A DNA stretch of 64,000 nucleotides. Origin: Zoogloeaceae bacterium. Lineage in GTDB: Bacteria > Pseudomonadota > Gammaproteobacteria > Burkholderiales > Rhodocyclaceae. The stretch lies in contig JACKMC010000007.1 of NCBI GenBank assembly GCA_024235595.1, positions 90,589 to 154,588 of the forward strand, written 5' to 3'. Shown here one piece after another: positions 35,720 through 44,386 of this stretch (position 1 is its first letter; every line of letters starts with the position of its first letter). The notes under the pieces were generated by a model. It had not been told where the DNA came from and did not search any database. It saw nothing but the letters and a program-made list of their open reading frames with translations. The position numbers were made by a program, and so were the translations under genes.

Positions 35720-36994
35720 ATGCTCGACACCATCCTGCGCAACTGCACCCTTGCCGACGGTCGCACCAGCATCGACATCGGCATCGAGAACGGACGGATC
35801 GTGGCGGTCGAACCGGCCCTCGCCGCAAACGCCGCCGAGACCATCGACGCCGCCGGCCAGCTCCTCGCCCCGCCCTTCGTCGACGCCCACTTTCACATGG
35901 ACGCGACGCGCTCCTACGGCCTTCCGCGGGTGAATCGGTCCGGGACGCTGCTCGAAGGCATCGCGCTGTGGAGCGAGCTCAAGCCCTTGCTGACCCAGGA
36001 GGCACTGGTCGAACGGGCGCTCGCCTACTGTGACTGGGCGGTCGCCAAGGGTCTGCTCGCGATCCGCTCCCATGTGGACGTCTGCGACCCGCGCCTGCTG
36101 GCGGTCGAGGCGCTGCTCGAAGTCAGGAAGCGGGTCGCGCCCTACCTCGATCTGCAACTGGTGGCCTTTCCACAGGACGGCCTGCTCAGGAGCGCGGGTG
36201 CGCTCGACAATCTCAAACGCGCGCTGGACATGGGGGTAGACGTCGTCGGCGGCATTCCGCACTTCGAGCGCACCATGGCCGAAGGCGCCGAGTCGGTTCG
36301 CATTCTCTGCGAGATCGCGGCGCAGCGCGGCCTGATGGTGGACATGCACTGCGACGAGAGTGACGATCCGCTGTCGCGCCACATCGAAACGCTCGCCTTG
36401 CACAGCCAACGCCTCGGGCTGCAGGGACGGGTCGCCGGCTCGCACCTGACCTCGATGCATTCGATGGACAACTACTATGTCTCGAAACTGCTGCCGCTCA
36501 TCGAGGAAGCCGGGGTCGCGGCGATCGCCAATCCCTTGATCAACATCACCCTGCAGGGACGCCACGACACCTACCCCAGGCGCCGCGGCATGACCCGCGT
36601 GCCCGAGATGCTCGCGGCGGGCATCCCGGTCGCCTTCGGCCACGACTGCGTCATGGACCCCTGGTACAGCCTGGGCAGCGGCGACATGCTCGAGGTCGCC
36701 CACATGGGGCTCCACGTGGCCCAGATGACCGCCCATGATGCGATGCGCCAGTGTTTTGCGGCGGTGACGGAAACACCGGCACGCATCCTTGGTCTCGAGG
36801 GCTATGGCATCGCGCCAGGCTGCAAGGCCGACCTGGTGCTGTTGCAGGCCGGCGATCCGGTCGAGGCGATCCGCCTGCGGGCCACCCGGCTTCTGGTGAT
36901 GCGTCGCGGCAAGGTGATCGCGCGCAGTGCCCCGGCGGCGGCGGCCCTCGAGCTCCCCGGACGCCCTGCGACGGTCGACTGGCGAGGGGACTGA
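35720..36994 (+). CDS. codA: Cytosine deaminase-like amidohydrolase
   Basis: Protein of 424 residues closely following E. coli cytosine deaminase in layout: HFHMD metal histidines, DMHCDESDDPLSRH (His and Glu), SHLTSMHS (His), and metal Asp309 in GHDCVMDPWY. It would convert cytosine to uracil for the upstream genes. One change is notable: the residue after the metal Asp is Cys310, where E. coli has Asp314, a site known to influence substrate choice. It is the last gene of the operon, 43 bp after permease 2. Confidence 0.88.
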   Translation: MLDTILRNCTLADGRTSIDIGIENGRIVAVEPALAANAAETIDAAGQLLAPPFVDAHFHMDATRSYGLPRVNRSGTLLEGIALWSELKPLLTQEALVERALAYCDWAVAKGLLAIRSHVDVCDPRLLAVEALLEVRKRVAPYLDLQLVAFPQDGLLRSAGALDNLKRALDMGVDVVGGIPHFERTMAEGAESVRILCEIAAQRGLMVDMHCDESDDPLSRHIETLALHSQRLGLQGRVAGSHLTSMHSMDNYYVSKLLPLIEEAGVAAIANPLINITLQGRHDTYPRRRGMTRVPEMLAAGIPVAFGHDCVMDPWYSLGSGDMLEVAHMGLHVAQMTAHDAMRQCFAAVTETPARILGLEGYGIAPGCKADLVLLQAGDPVEAIRLRATRLLVMRRGKVIARSAPAAAALELPGRPATVDWRGD

Positions 36995-36995
36995 A

Positions 36996-37361
36996 TCAGG
37001 TGGTCCGTCGCCGAGCCTGAAGCCGCTGCCTCAACAGCACCAGGCCGACACCGATCGCCACGCCCGTCGTATCCGCAAGCCAGTCGAACACATCGCCGCT
37101 GCGCCAACTGGTCAGCGACTGCGCGATTTCGATCAAACCACCATAGAACGTCAAGCCGACCGCAACCCGCTCGGCGCGCTCGGGCCAGCCGAGACAGCCA
37201 AGGGCTGCAAGCCCGAGAAAACTCAGCACATGCTCGAGCTTGTCCTGCCAGGAAAACACCATCAGGCCCTCGGGGACCGGGACCATGCAGGCCACGAACA
37301 CCGCAATCACCAGCGTGGCGAAGGCGAGGCGGTAGATGGTTCTGAAGTCGACTAGCGGCAT
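36996..37361 (-). CDS. VanZ family membrane protein
   Basis: Protein of 121 residues with four predicted helices. The VanZ-like layout is visible: FSWQDKLEHVLSFLGLAALG in helix 2, GGLIEIAQSLTSWRSGDVFDWLADTTG in two parts, and a basic C-terminus. Members are of unknown function outside teicoplanin resistance, and no van genes occur here. It converges on codA with a one-base gap. Confidence 0.82.
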   Translation of the reverse strand: MPLVDFRTIYRLAFATLVIAVFVACMVPVPEGLMVFSWQDKLEHVLSFLGLAALGCLGWPERAERVAVGLTFYGGLIEIAQSLTSWRSGDVFDWLADTTGVAIGVGLVLLRQRLQARRRTT

Positions 37362-37461
37362 GGTTCGTGTGCGATCAGCGTATCAAGGGCGCGAATATAA
37401 CGCGGAATCAATCCTCGCAAGACGCCCACGCGGGTCTATAGTGCGGCCAAGGAGGCAACGG

Positions 37462-38031
37462 ATGGACATTCATTCAGCAGCGCTGAGCCGCATGGCCATG
37501 GGAGTCTTCGTCCTTGCATGGACTGCTGTCGCCTGCGCCTGGGAGTTCGAGGGCACCAGGACGCTTGCGATGCACACCCGCGAGGGCCAGACGCTGATCA
37601 TCGGCACGGTGGAGTTCGTGCCCGAGGGCGATCGATACCGCTTCACGCTGAATCTCGATCACGCGCGCTTCACCGACCATTTCCTGTCGATGAAGGAGTT
37701 CAAGTGCCTCGAGAGTCCGGTTGAAATCCAGTGCCACGTGCCCTACCCCTATCCCAACCGGGGCACGGTCAGCGCGGACGACCTGGCGTGGCTGGAGCAT
37801 TCGCTGCTGTTCCTCTTCAAGGCCCCTAGGGATTTCGGCGCACGCTTGTGGAACGGCCTCTACTACCACATGACCCTCACCGATGCGGGCATCGTCGGCA
37901 CCCCCGAGGCGATCGATCTCAACCTCATCAGCGCACCGCCCAGCGATCCATCGATTCCGCCCTACGGCATTAACGAGCGCGGCGAGATCGCGCCCGACTC
38001 CCGCTGGTTCAACGGCTTGAGCATCCGCTAG
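37462..38031 (+). CDS. Hypothetical periplasmic protein
   Basis: Protein of 189 residues after a strong AAGGAGG site. A signal peptide (GVFVLAWTAVACA) is followed by a beta-rich domain (TLAMHTREGQTLIIGTVEF, DRYRFTLNLDHARFTDHFL). Two Cys (FKCLE, IQCHV) ten residues apart may pair. No known family is recognised. It precedes the convergent sortase-system kinase, with no sign of a functional link. Confidence 0.65.
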   Translation: MDIHSAALSRMAMGVFVLAWTAVACAWEFEGTRTLAMHTREGQTLIIGTVEFVPEGDRYRFTLNLDHARFTDHFLSMKEFKCLESPVEIQCHVPYPYPNRGTVSADDLAWLEHSLLFLFKAPRDFGARLWNGLYYHMTLTDAGIVGTPEAIDLNLISAPPSDPSIPPYGINERGEIAPDSRWFNGLSIR

Positions 38032-38066
38032 CCCGCCGCAGGTTCAGGCGCTTGTGGCGAGCGACC

Positions 38067-39680
38067 TCAAGCCAGGCTGAAGGTCGCACTGAATCGCACG
38101 CCGTCACGCAGGTTCTCGGCGCTCAGTTCGCCGCCGTGAAAGCGCGCGATCATGCGCGCCACATAGAGGCCAAGGCCAAGGTGGGGCTGGTCGCCGCCGC
38201 CCTTGCGCCCCGACACCATGGACTCGAACAGGCGGCCCTCCAGTTCCGCCGGCAATTGCGGCCCCTGATTGGACACCGCCAGCACCGCACCGATCGGCCC
38301 ATCGAAGGCCAGATCGACGCGAATCGGTGTATCCGGGAGGGCGAAGTCGCCCGCATTGTCCACGAGCTTGTCGAGCAACTGCGCAGCCAGATCGGGCGCA
38401 CCGCTCACCCACACCGGATGACGCGGCAGGCTGGCGATGAAATCGCGGCCGGGGTGAGCCATGCGATAGCCATGGACGCACTCGCTCACCACGCCGCGAA
38501 GGTCGAAGCGCTCCGGATCGGTGGTGGCCAGGCTCTGCTCCATGCGCGAAGCCTCCGACATGCGCGCGAGGATCCGGGTCAGGCGGCCGAGGCCAGCCTC
38601 GGCGCGACCGATGTAAGTCTGCGCGGATTCCGGCATCGACTCCAGATGCAGGTTCTCCAGCGAGGATCGCACCACCGCGATCGGCGTGCGCAGCTCGTGC
38701 GACAGCCGGCTCGCCATGCTCTCGAGATAGCTGTGATGCTGGCCAAGCCGCGACAGCAGCGCCGAGAAGCTGCGCGAGAGATCGCCCACCTCATCGGTGG
38801 CCCGCGAGGCCGCGGCAAGGTTGGTGATCCGCCCGCGCGCATCGATTGCACTCTCGGCCTCGTCACGCAGGCGGCGGATCCGCCACGAAAGCCGCGAGGC
38901 AAAGCCCAGCACCAGCACCGCGGTGATGACGAAGCCGGTGAGGGTCAACAACATCAGGCGTTCGAGCGCCTGATTGCGCAGGCTGAGAATCGAATGGGTC
39001 GTTTCTTCCACCACCACCACCCCGAGCACCTGGTCGCCGACCCATACCGGTTGCGCCGCAGCGACGATACTCGGACGCCCGTCGCCGGTGCCTCGCACCC
39101 ACACGCTGCTGGCACCGAGGAAGGCACTCGAGATCTCGGGGCTGCGCGCCAGCGGCTCCTGATCGACCCGCTCGATGTATTCCTGGCGCGGCGGCGGCAC
39201 CAGCCAGGCCAGCAGGCGATGCCACGACTCCTGCAACCAGCCGCCGTCCTGCTGCGGTTCCGGCGGTGGCTTGAGGCTGCCGGCACGAGCGAGCACCTGC
39301 AAGTCGCGATCTGCGACCCATATCCGCGAACGGCTGCGGTCGAGCCCCTTGAGGATCGCCTCCACCTCGCGGGCGCCGCTGCGCCGCCCGCCGGGATCGA
39401 GACCCACGGCGGGCGCGAGAAGCGCCTCGTTGGGGAGCAGGGAGCCCAAGGGATCGAGCTCCGCAGAGCGCCGGCTCGGCAAGCCGAAGAGCTCGGGTCG
39501 ATCATGCAGTGCGGTACCCACCGCCCGCGCGGTCGACATCACCGACTGGCGCTGGCTCTCGAGCAGAAAACGCTCCATTTCCTGCACGTACTGGTAGCCT
39601 ACCCACGGCAGCGCCAGCAGCATCATGGAGAGCAGCGCGAGCTTGCTGCGCAGGCTGAAACGGATTCGCGGTCGCGTCAT
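38067..39680 (-). CDS. pdsS: Proteobacterial dedicated sortase system histidine kinase
   Basis: Membrane kinase of 537 residues. TM1 (about 13-32) leads into a large periplasmic region (about 33-245, with RIWVADRDLQVLARAG), TM2 (about 248-268) and a HAMP domain. The HisKA His lies in RLSHELRTPIAVVRSSLENL; the HATPase N, G1 and G2 boxes are KLVDNAGDF, VSNQGPQ and GLGLYVARMI. It is assigned to the dedicated sortase system by sequence style and by its neighbours: the regulator upstream and the sortase and target genes divergent beyond it. Confidence 0.88.
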   Translation of the reverse strand: MTRPRIRFSLRSKLALLSMMLLALPWVGYQYVQEMERFLLESQRQSVMSTARAVGTALHDRPELFGLPSRRSAELDPLGSLLPNEALLAPAVGLDPGGRRSGAREVEAILKGLDRSRSRIWVADRDLQVLARAGSLKPPPEPQQDGGWLQESWHRLLAWLVPPPRQEYIERVDQEPLARSPEISSAFLGASSVWVRGTGDGRPSIVAAAQPVWVGDQVLGVVVVEETTHSILSLRNQALERLMLLTLTGFVITAVLVLGFASRLSWRIRRLRDEAESAIDARGRITNLAAASRATDEVGDLSRSFSALLSRLGQHHSYLESMASRLSHELRTPIAVVRSSLENLHLESMPESAQTYIGRAEAGLGRLTRILARMSEASRMEQSLATTDPERFDLRGVVSECVHGYRMAHPGRDFIASLPRHPVWVSGAPDLAAQLLDKLVDNAGDFALPDTPIRVDLAFDGPIGAVLAVSNQGPQLPAELEGRLFESMVSGRKGGGDQPHLGLGLYVARMIARFHGGELSAENLRDGVRFSATFSLA

Positions 39681-39798
39681 CGATTCAGCTCACAAGCCGC
39701 GACCGGCCGTGCCGGCTTGCCGCCACACCGCGGCAGGAAAGTGCTGCGGACAGGTTCGAATACGATCGGATCGATCATGGACTTTCGCTCGATCCGGC

Positions 39799-40488
39799 TC
39801 AGGGCTTCCAGCGGTAGCCCATGCCATAGACGCTTTCGATATGATCGAAGCCCGCGTCCAGCAGCACGAACTTTTTCCGAATGCGCTTCACGTGCGAGGT
39901 GATGGTGCCGTCGTCCACGACCAGGCGGGCGTCCTGCATGAGCTGCTCCCGGCTCTTCACATGGCCAGGCGTCCTGGCGAGCGTGTGCACCATCCAGAAT
40001 TCGGTCAGCGTCAGTCCCACGCTCTGGCCTCGCCATTCGGCGGCGAGGCGCATTGCGTCGAGACGCAGTTCGCCGCGTTCGAGGACCTCCTCCTTGGGTC
40101 CCGTTTCGGCCAGCGCTTCGACGCGCCGGAACAGCGCCGCCACCCGCGCCATCAGGTGCGGCAAGGAGACGTCCTTGGTGAGGTAATCGTCGGCCCCCAG
40201 GCGCAGGCCCGAAACGATGTCGAAGTCGCTGTCGCGCGCCGACAGGAAGATGATCGGCACCCGCGCCGACAAGGCCCTGAGCTCCGCGCAGAGCGTGAAT
40301 CCACCCTCTGGCTCGTCGCCGAGGCCGATATCGATGATGGCCAGCTCCGGCAGGCGGTTGCGAAAGGCCGCCAGCGCCTCCGGCCGACTGGCATAGGCCG
40401 CGACCTCGTAGCCCTGGCGGGCGAGCGCTTCCGAATAGTTGGCGCGGATCGCGGCTTCGTCTTCAACAATGGCAATTCGTCGTCCCAT
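39799..40488 (-). CDS. pdsR: Proteobacterial dedicated sortase system response regulator
   Basis: OmpR/PhoB-type regulator of 229 residues. Receiver: VEDEAAIR acidic pair, phospho-Asp in LAIIDIGLGDE, and Lys in LTKDVSLPHL. C-terminal winged helix: LTLTEFWMVHTLARTPGHVKS and TITSHVKRIRKKF, ending GMGYRW. The kinase gene lies 118 bp downstream. It probably controls the divergent cytochrome-target-sortase genes from the 276-bp gap at 40489-40764. Confidence 0.9.
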   Translation of the reverse strand: MGRRIAIVEDEAAIRANYSEALARQGYEVAAYASRPEALAAFRNRLPELAIIDIGLGDEPEGGFTLCAELRALSARVPIIFLSARDSDFDIVSGLRLGADDYLTKDVSLPHLMARVAALFRRVEALAETGPKEEVLERGELRLDAMRLAAEWRGQSVGLTLTEFWMVHTLARTPGHVKSREQLMQDARLVVDDGTITSHVKRIRKKFVLLDAGFDHIESVYGMGYRWKP

Positions 40489-40764
40489 GGCGGCGGACTA
40501 TAGCACTGGCCGCGGCGGCCTCTGCGCTCGCGCGGCAAAAGTCATCTTGTTGCCACCTTCTGTCAGCGCGAGGTCCGAATTGCGACCGCAAACATCGAGT
40601 CGCGGGCCCGGCCCGGATGGGGGGTGGGGCCATCCAAACAGCGAAAATCTGCAGGCCAGGAACCCATGAACTTCCTACACTCCCGGAACGGAGCGCGACT
40701 ACCGGGATCGGTGGTGCCCGACCGCAACGCACACATTGAATGAACCTTGGTGATGGGAAACCCA

Positions 40765-41094
40765 ATGAAACTCGATCGAATTGCCACACTCACGCCCCTG
40801 ATTGCCGCCTGCCTGTTGGGCACCCCGTTCGCCCACGCCGATGACGGCGAAGCGATCTACGAGAGCACCGGCTGCAAGGCCTGCCACACCATCGACCAGA
40901 AACGCATGGGGCCAACCTACAAGGATGTCGCCGCGAAATACAAGGGCAATCCCGACGCCCCTGCAATGCTGGCAAAGAAGATACGCGACGGCGGTGCGGG
41001 CACATGGGGCACGGTGCCGATGCCGGCCCACCCCGCCGATCGCATCAGCGACGAAGAACTCAAGATCGTCGTCGCCTGGATACTCAGCCACTGA
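40765..41094 (+). CDS. Small cytochrome c (c551-like)
   Basis: Secreted protein of 109 residues: signal peptide (LTPLIAACLLGTPFAHA), CKACH haem motif (residues about 35-39) and a distal Met in VPMPAHP. Size and spacing are those of cytochrome c551. The start is uncertain: ATG codons at 40753 and 40765 share the frame, and neither has a good ribosome-binding site. It lies between the regulator and the target gene of the sortase system, an unusual partner, and may be unrelated to sorting. Confidence 0.85.
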   Translation: MKLDRIATLTPLIAACLLGTPFAHADDGEAIYESTGCKACHTIDQKRMGPTYKDVAAKYKGNPDAPAMLAKKIRDGGAGTWGTVPMPAHPADRISDEELKIVVAWILSH

Positions 41095-41101
41095 GTGTCC
41101 A

Positions 41102-41143
41102 CATGGTTTCGAGCTGCCGCGCGGCCGGCGGCTCGAAACCATG
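41102..41143. repeat. 13-bp perfect inverted repeat after the cytochrome gene
   Basis: CATGGTTTCGAGC (41102-41114) and GCTCGAAACCATG (41131-41143) are fully complementary around a 16-base GC-rich loop, seven bases after the cytochrome stop. No T-run follows, so it is not a standard terminator; it may protect the cytochrome mRNA end or reduce read-through into the target gene. Confidence 0.55.
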
Positions 41144-41314
41144 CCGGCTCGAAGCAACGCAGGCGCAGCGCCCGCTGCGGGGGTGAGCGCCCGGCACGCG
41201 CGAAAAGCCATTTTTCCGCCACATTTCATCCGCGGGCTGCCCCGATTCGCGCCGCTTGCCGCCCGCCTGCACCGTTCAAATTGCATCACCGTAACAACAT
41301 GAACGGAGCAAGAG

Positions 41315-43510
41315 ATGAACACCAGCGCGGATCGGACTGTCCACCTGCCGGACTCGCCTCACAACCAGCGCATTGCCCGCGGCCAGCGATTCGTCGACCT
41401 GATCGCCTACGTGTTGTTGATGTTCGCCACCGCGCTCGGCTTCAGCGTGGCGCTCGGTGGTGTGGTGCTGCTGCTCGCCTCCCCGGCCAGTGCGGCGCAA
41501 AGCGTCGAGGCGGCGCAGATCGCGATGAAGCCGGCCGATGCCCGCCAGGGCACGCTGCTGTTTCGCGGCGACCAGGTCGCGAGCTTTGCGGTGCCCTTGC
41601 TGGGCACCGAGGTCGACATCCAGGTCAGCGGCCCGCTGGCGCATACCCGGGTCGTGCAAACCTTCAGCAATCCATCGGATGCCTGGTACGAAGGCATCTA
41701 CGTGTTCCCGCTGCCGGACAATGCGGCGGTGAGCCGCTTGCGCATGCGTATCGGCGAGCGGGTGGTCGAAGCCGAGGTGCAGGAACGTGCCCGGGCCCAG
41801 GCCACCTACCAGCAGGCCCGACGCGCAGGACAGCGCGCAGCGCTGCTGGAGCAGGAGCGCCCCAACATGTTCACCACCAGCGTCGCCAACATCGGGCCGC
41901 GCGAGCAGATCGTCATCGAGCTGGAATATCGCCAGACCCTGGACTATCGGCAGACCGAAGGCGCCGGTCGCTACAGCCTGCGCTTCCCGATGGTGGTAGG
42001 GCCGCGCTACATCCCCGGCGCAGGCGCCGACGATGAGGAGGTCGGCGCGGTCGTGGCCGGAGCGAGGATCGACGACGCGCTGCGGATCAGTCCACCGGTA
42101 CTCGGTCCCGCTGAGCGGGTCCTCAATCCGGTCCGCATCCGCGTAAGCCTGGATGCCGGGGTACCGATCGCCGAGTTGAACAGCCCGTTCCACTCCGTCC
42201 AGGTCATCCGCGACGGTGAGCGCCGGCGCCGCATCACGCTCTCGGAAGGCAATACCCCCGCAAACCGCGACTTCGAGCTGACCTGGACGCTGGCAGCCGG
42301 AAGCGCCCCAACCGCGACGCTCTTCTCCGAGCCCGGCGAGCACGGACGGCACTACGCGCTCCTGACCCTGATGCCGCCAGCGCCATTCACCACCGCAGCG
42401 CGCTTGCCGCGCGAGGTGATCTTCGTGGTGGACACCTCAGGCTCGATGGAGGGGGAGTCCATCGCCCAGGCGCGGGAAGCCCTGGCGCTCGCGCTGCGCC
42501 GCCTCGACCCCGCCGATCGCTTCAACGTGATCGAGTTCAATTCGGACAGTCATGCGCTCTTCGACGACGCTCGCGCCGCCAGCGACGCCAATGTCCAGGA
42601 TGCGGTTCGCTGGGTCGAACGACTGCGCGCCAGGGGCGGCACCGAGATGGCCGGCGCACTGGACAAGGCGCTCACCGGCAAGGATCGCGGCGAGCGGGTT
42701 CGCCAGGTGATCTTCCTCACCGACGGCGCCGTAGGCAACGAGCAGGCGCTGTTTACGCTGATCCAGCAGCGCCTCGGTGCAAGCCGTCTGTTTACCGTCG
42801 GCATCGGCTCCGCGCCGAACAGCCACTTCATGCGCAAGGCTGCCGAAGCCGGTCGTGGCAACTTCACCTACATCGGCAAGGTCGATGAAGTGAAAACCAA
42901 GATGTCGGCGCTCTTTGCCCTCCTCGAGGCACCGATGCTCAAGAACGTCGAGGTGCGATGGCCTGCCGGCGCCCGGGTCGAGTCCTGGCCGGCACGGGTC
43001 CCCGACCTGTATCTGGGCGAACCGATAGTCCTTGCCGCGGCGCTGGATACGGCGGCAGGCGAAATCGAGATCAGCGGCGACGCCGGCGAACTGCGTTGGA
43101 CCACTTCGGTGTCGCTCGCCGACGCGAATCCTGGCACCGGCATCGGCAGCCTGTGGGCGCGCCAGAAGATCGACGCTCTCATGGACCGCCTGAACACCGG
43201 CAGCAGCGAGGAAGAAGTACGGGCCGCCGTGGTCCCGCTCGCCGTCGAGCACCACCTGGCGAGCCGCTACACCAGCTTCGTGGCGGTGGATCGCAGCCCG
43301 GCACGGCCTGCCGAAAGCAGGCTCGAGGGGGGTGCCATGCCCACCAACATGCCGCACGGATGGGATCACCAGGCGGTGTTCGGCGAACTGCCGCGCGGCG
43401 CCACCGACTCGCGCTGGCACCTGCTGCTCGGCAGCGCCCTGCTCGCACTCGCATTCGCGCTGTGGCTGGCGATGGCTCGCCGCACCGACAACTCGTCCCT
43501 CGCCCACTGA
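41315..43510 (+). CDS. Sortase target protein with VIT and VWA domains
   Basis: Protein of 731 residues of the marine proteobacterial sortase-target type. A hydrophobic N-terminal segment (about 32-55) ends in SPASAAQ. Next come a VIT (inter-alpha-trypsin) domain (about 80-210, with PDNAAVSRLRMRIGERVVEA) and a VWA domain with a complete MIDAS motif (Asp373 in VVDTSGSMEG). The C-terminus is a sorting signal: Leu692-P-R-G-A-T, a hydrophobic helix and a basic ARR tail. The neighbouring class GN sortase would cut there. Surface display or adhesion is inferred; the acceptor is unknown. Confidence 0.92.
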   Translation: MNTSADRTVHLPDSPHNQRIARGQRFVDLIAYVLLMFATALGFSVALGGVVLLLASPASAAQSVEAAQIAMKPADARQGTLLFRGDQVASFAVPLLGTEVDIQVSGPLAHTRVVQTFSNPSDAWYEGIYVFPLPDNAAVSRLRMRIGERVVEAEVQERARAQATYQQARRAGQRAALLEQERPNMFTTSVANIGPREQIVIELEYRQTLDYRQTEGAGRYSLRFPMVVGPRYIPGAGADDEEVGAVVAGARIDDALRISPPVLGPAERVLNPVRIRVSLDAGVPIAELNSPFHSVQVIRDGERRRRITLSEGNTPANRDFELTWTLAAGSAPTATLFSEPGEHGRHYALLTLMPPAPFTTAARLPREVIFVVDTSGSMEGESIAQAREALALALRRLDPADRFNVIEFNSDSHALFDDARAASDANVQDAVRWVERLRARGGTEMAGALDKALTGKDRGERVRQVIFLTDGAVGNEQALFTLIQQRLGASRLFTVGIGSAPNSHFMRKAAEAGRGNFTYIGKVDEVKTKMSALFALLEAPMLKNVEVRWPAGARVESWPARVPDLYLGEPIVLAAALDTAAGEIEISGDAGELRWTTSVSLADANPGTGIGSLWARQKIDALMDRLNTGSSEEEVRAAVVPLAVEHHLASRYTSFVAVDRSPARPAESRLEGGAMPTNMPHGWDHQAVFGELPRGATDSRWHLLLGSALLALAFALWLAMARRTDNSSLAH

Positions 43511-43524
43511 CAAGGAGAAACACC

Positions 43525-44217
43525 GTGAAGAACAATGACCTCTGTCGAGACTGTGGCTATACCGATTTCCTGGGCGTGGAATGCGCCTGGCCCTCGAATG
43601 CCAGCCTCGGCCCATCGCGCGCCGAACTCGCCAAGCGCCCCCAGCGGGGCCGCCGCTTCGCGGCCATCGCCGCACTCATGCTTGCCCTTGGGGGTTTCTG
43701 GCAGATCGGCCAGGCCGGCTATATCCATGCCAAGGCATGGCTGGCCCAGGCGCTCATCGCCGATGCCTGGTCGCGCACCCGGGACGGCGAGCGCCAAGCG
43801 CGCCCCTGGCCCTGGGCAGACACCTGGCCGGTAGCACGGCTGCGGGTGCCGGCGCGCAAGGTCGACGCTTACGTACTGGCGGGCGCCAACGGACGAACCA
43901 TCGCCTTCGGGCCCGGACATGTTTTCGGCACTGCGGCGCCTGGCGAACCCGGCAACAGCGTCATCGGCGCACATCGCGACACCCACTTCGCCTTTCTGCA
44001 ATGGGTCAGGAACGGCGACCTGATCGAACTCGACACGCACCAGGGCCGCACCGTTCGCTACCGGATCAACCACATGGAGGTGGTCGACAAGTCGGACACC
44101 CGTCCGCTCACCCAGGGCAGCCCGAGACGCGAACTCACCCTGGTCACCTGCTACCCCTTCGATGCGCTCAAGGCGGGCGGACCGCTGCGCTACGTGGTGA
44201 GTGCCGAGGAGGTGTGA
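43525..44217 (+). CDS. Class GN sortase
   Basis: Transpeptidase of 230 residues that recognises the sorting signal of the preceding gene. It starts at a GTG (43525) eight bases after AAGGAG. One N-terminal membrane helix (about 45-65), then the sortase barrel with catalytic His150 (GAHRDTHF), Cys209 (LVTCYPF) and Arg222 (PLRYVV). The N-terminus holds an unexpected Cys cluster, C7-x2-C10 and C20, which looks like a partial zinc ribbon. It is the last gene of the system. Confidence 0.93.
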   Translation: MKNNDLCRDCGYTDFLGVECAWPSNASLGPSRAELAKRPQRGRRFAAIAALMLALGGFWQIGQAGYIHAKAWLAQALIADAWSRTRDGERQARPWPWADTWPVARLRVPARKVDAYVLAGANGRTIAFGPGHVFGTAAPGEPGNSVIGAHRDTHFAFLQWVRNGDLIELDTHQGRTVRYRINHMEVVDKSDTRPLTQGSPRRELTLVTCYPFDALKAGGPLRYVVSAEEV

Positions 44218-44227
44218 TGCACCCGGC

Positions 44228-44255
44228 GACCCGTCCGGCCAAAAGCGGACGGGTC
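44228..44255. repeat. 10-bp perfect hairpin after the sortase gene
   Basis: GACCCGTCCG (44228-44237) pairs with CGGACGGGTC (44246-44255), loop GCCAAAAG, ten bases after the sortase stop. A TTTT occurs only 17 bases later, so it is at best a weak rho-independent terminator for the sortase transcript. Confidence 0.5.
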
Positions 44256-44386
44256 GATCGACATCTAGCGATTTTCCTTAGTCGGGCGCACAAACTGTGA
44301 CCACCCACAAAGGCCCCTCCCTGCTCTAGACTTGCTGACAAACCCGCCATGACCCAGCGCGGGCTCTCACTAGAACAGGTCAGCCC

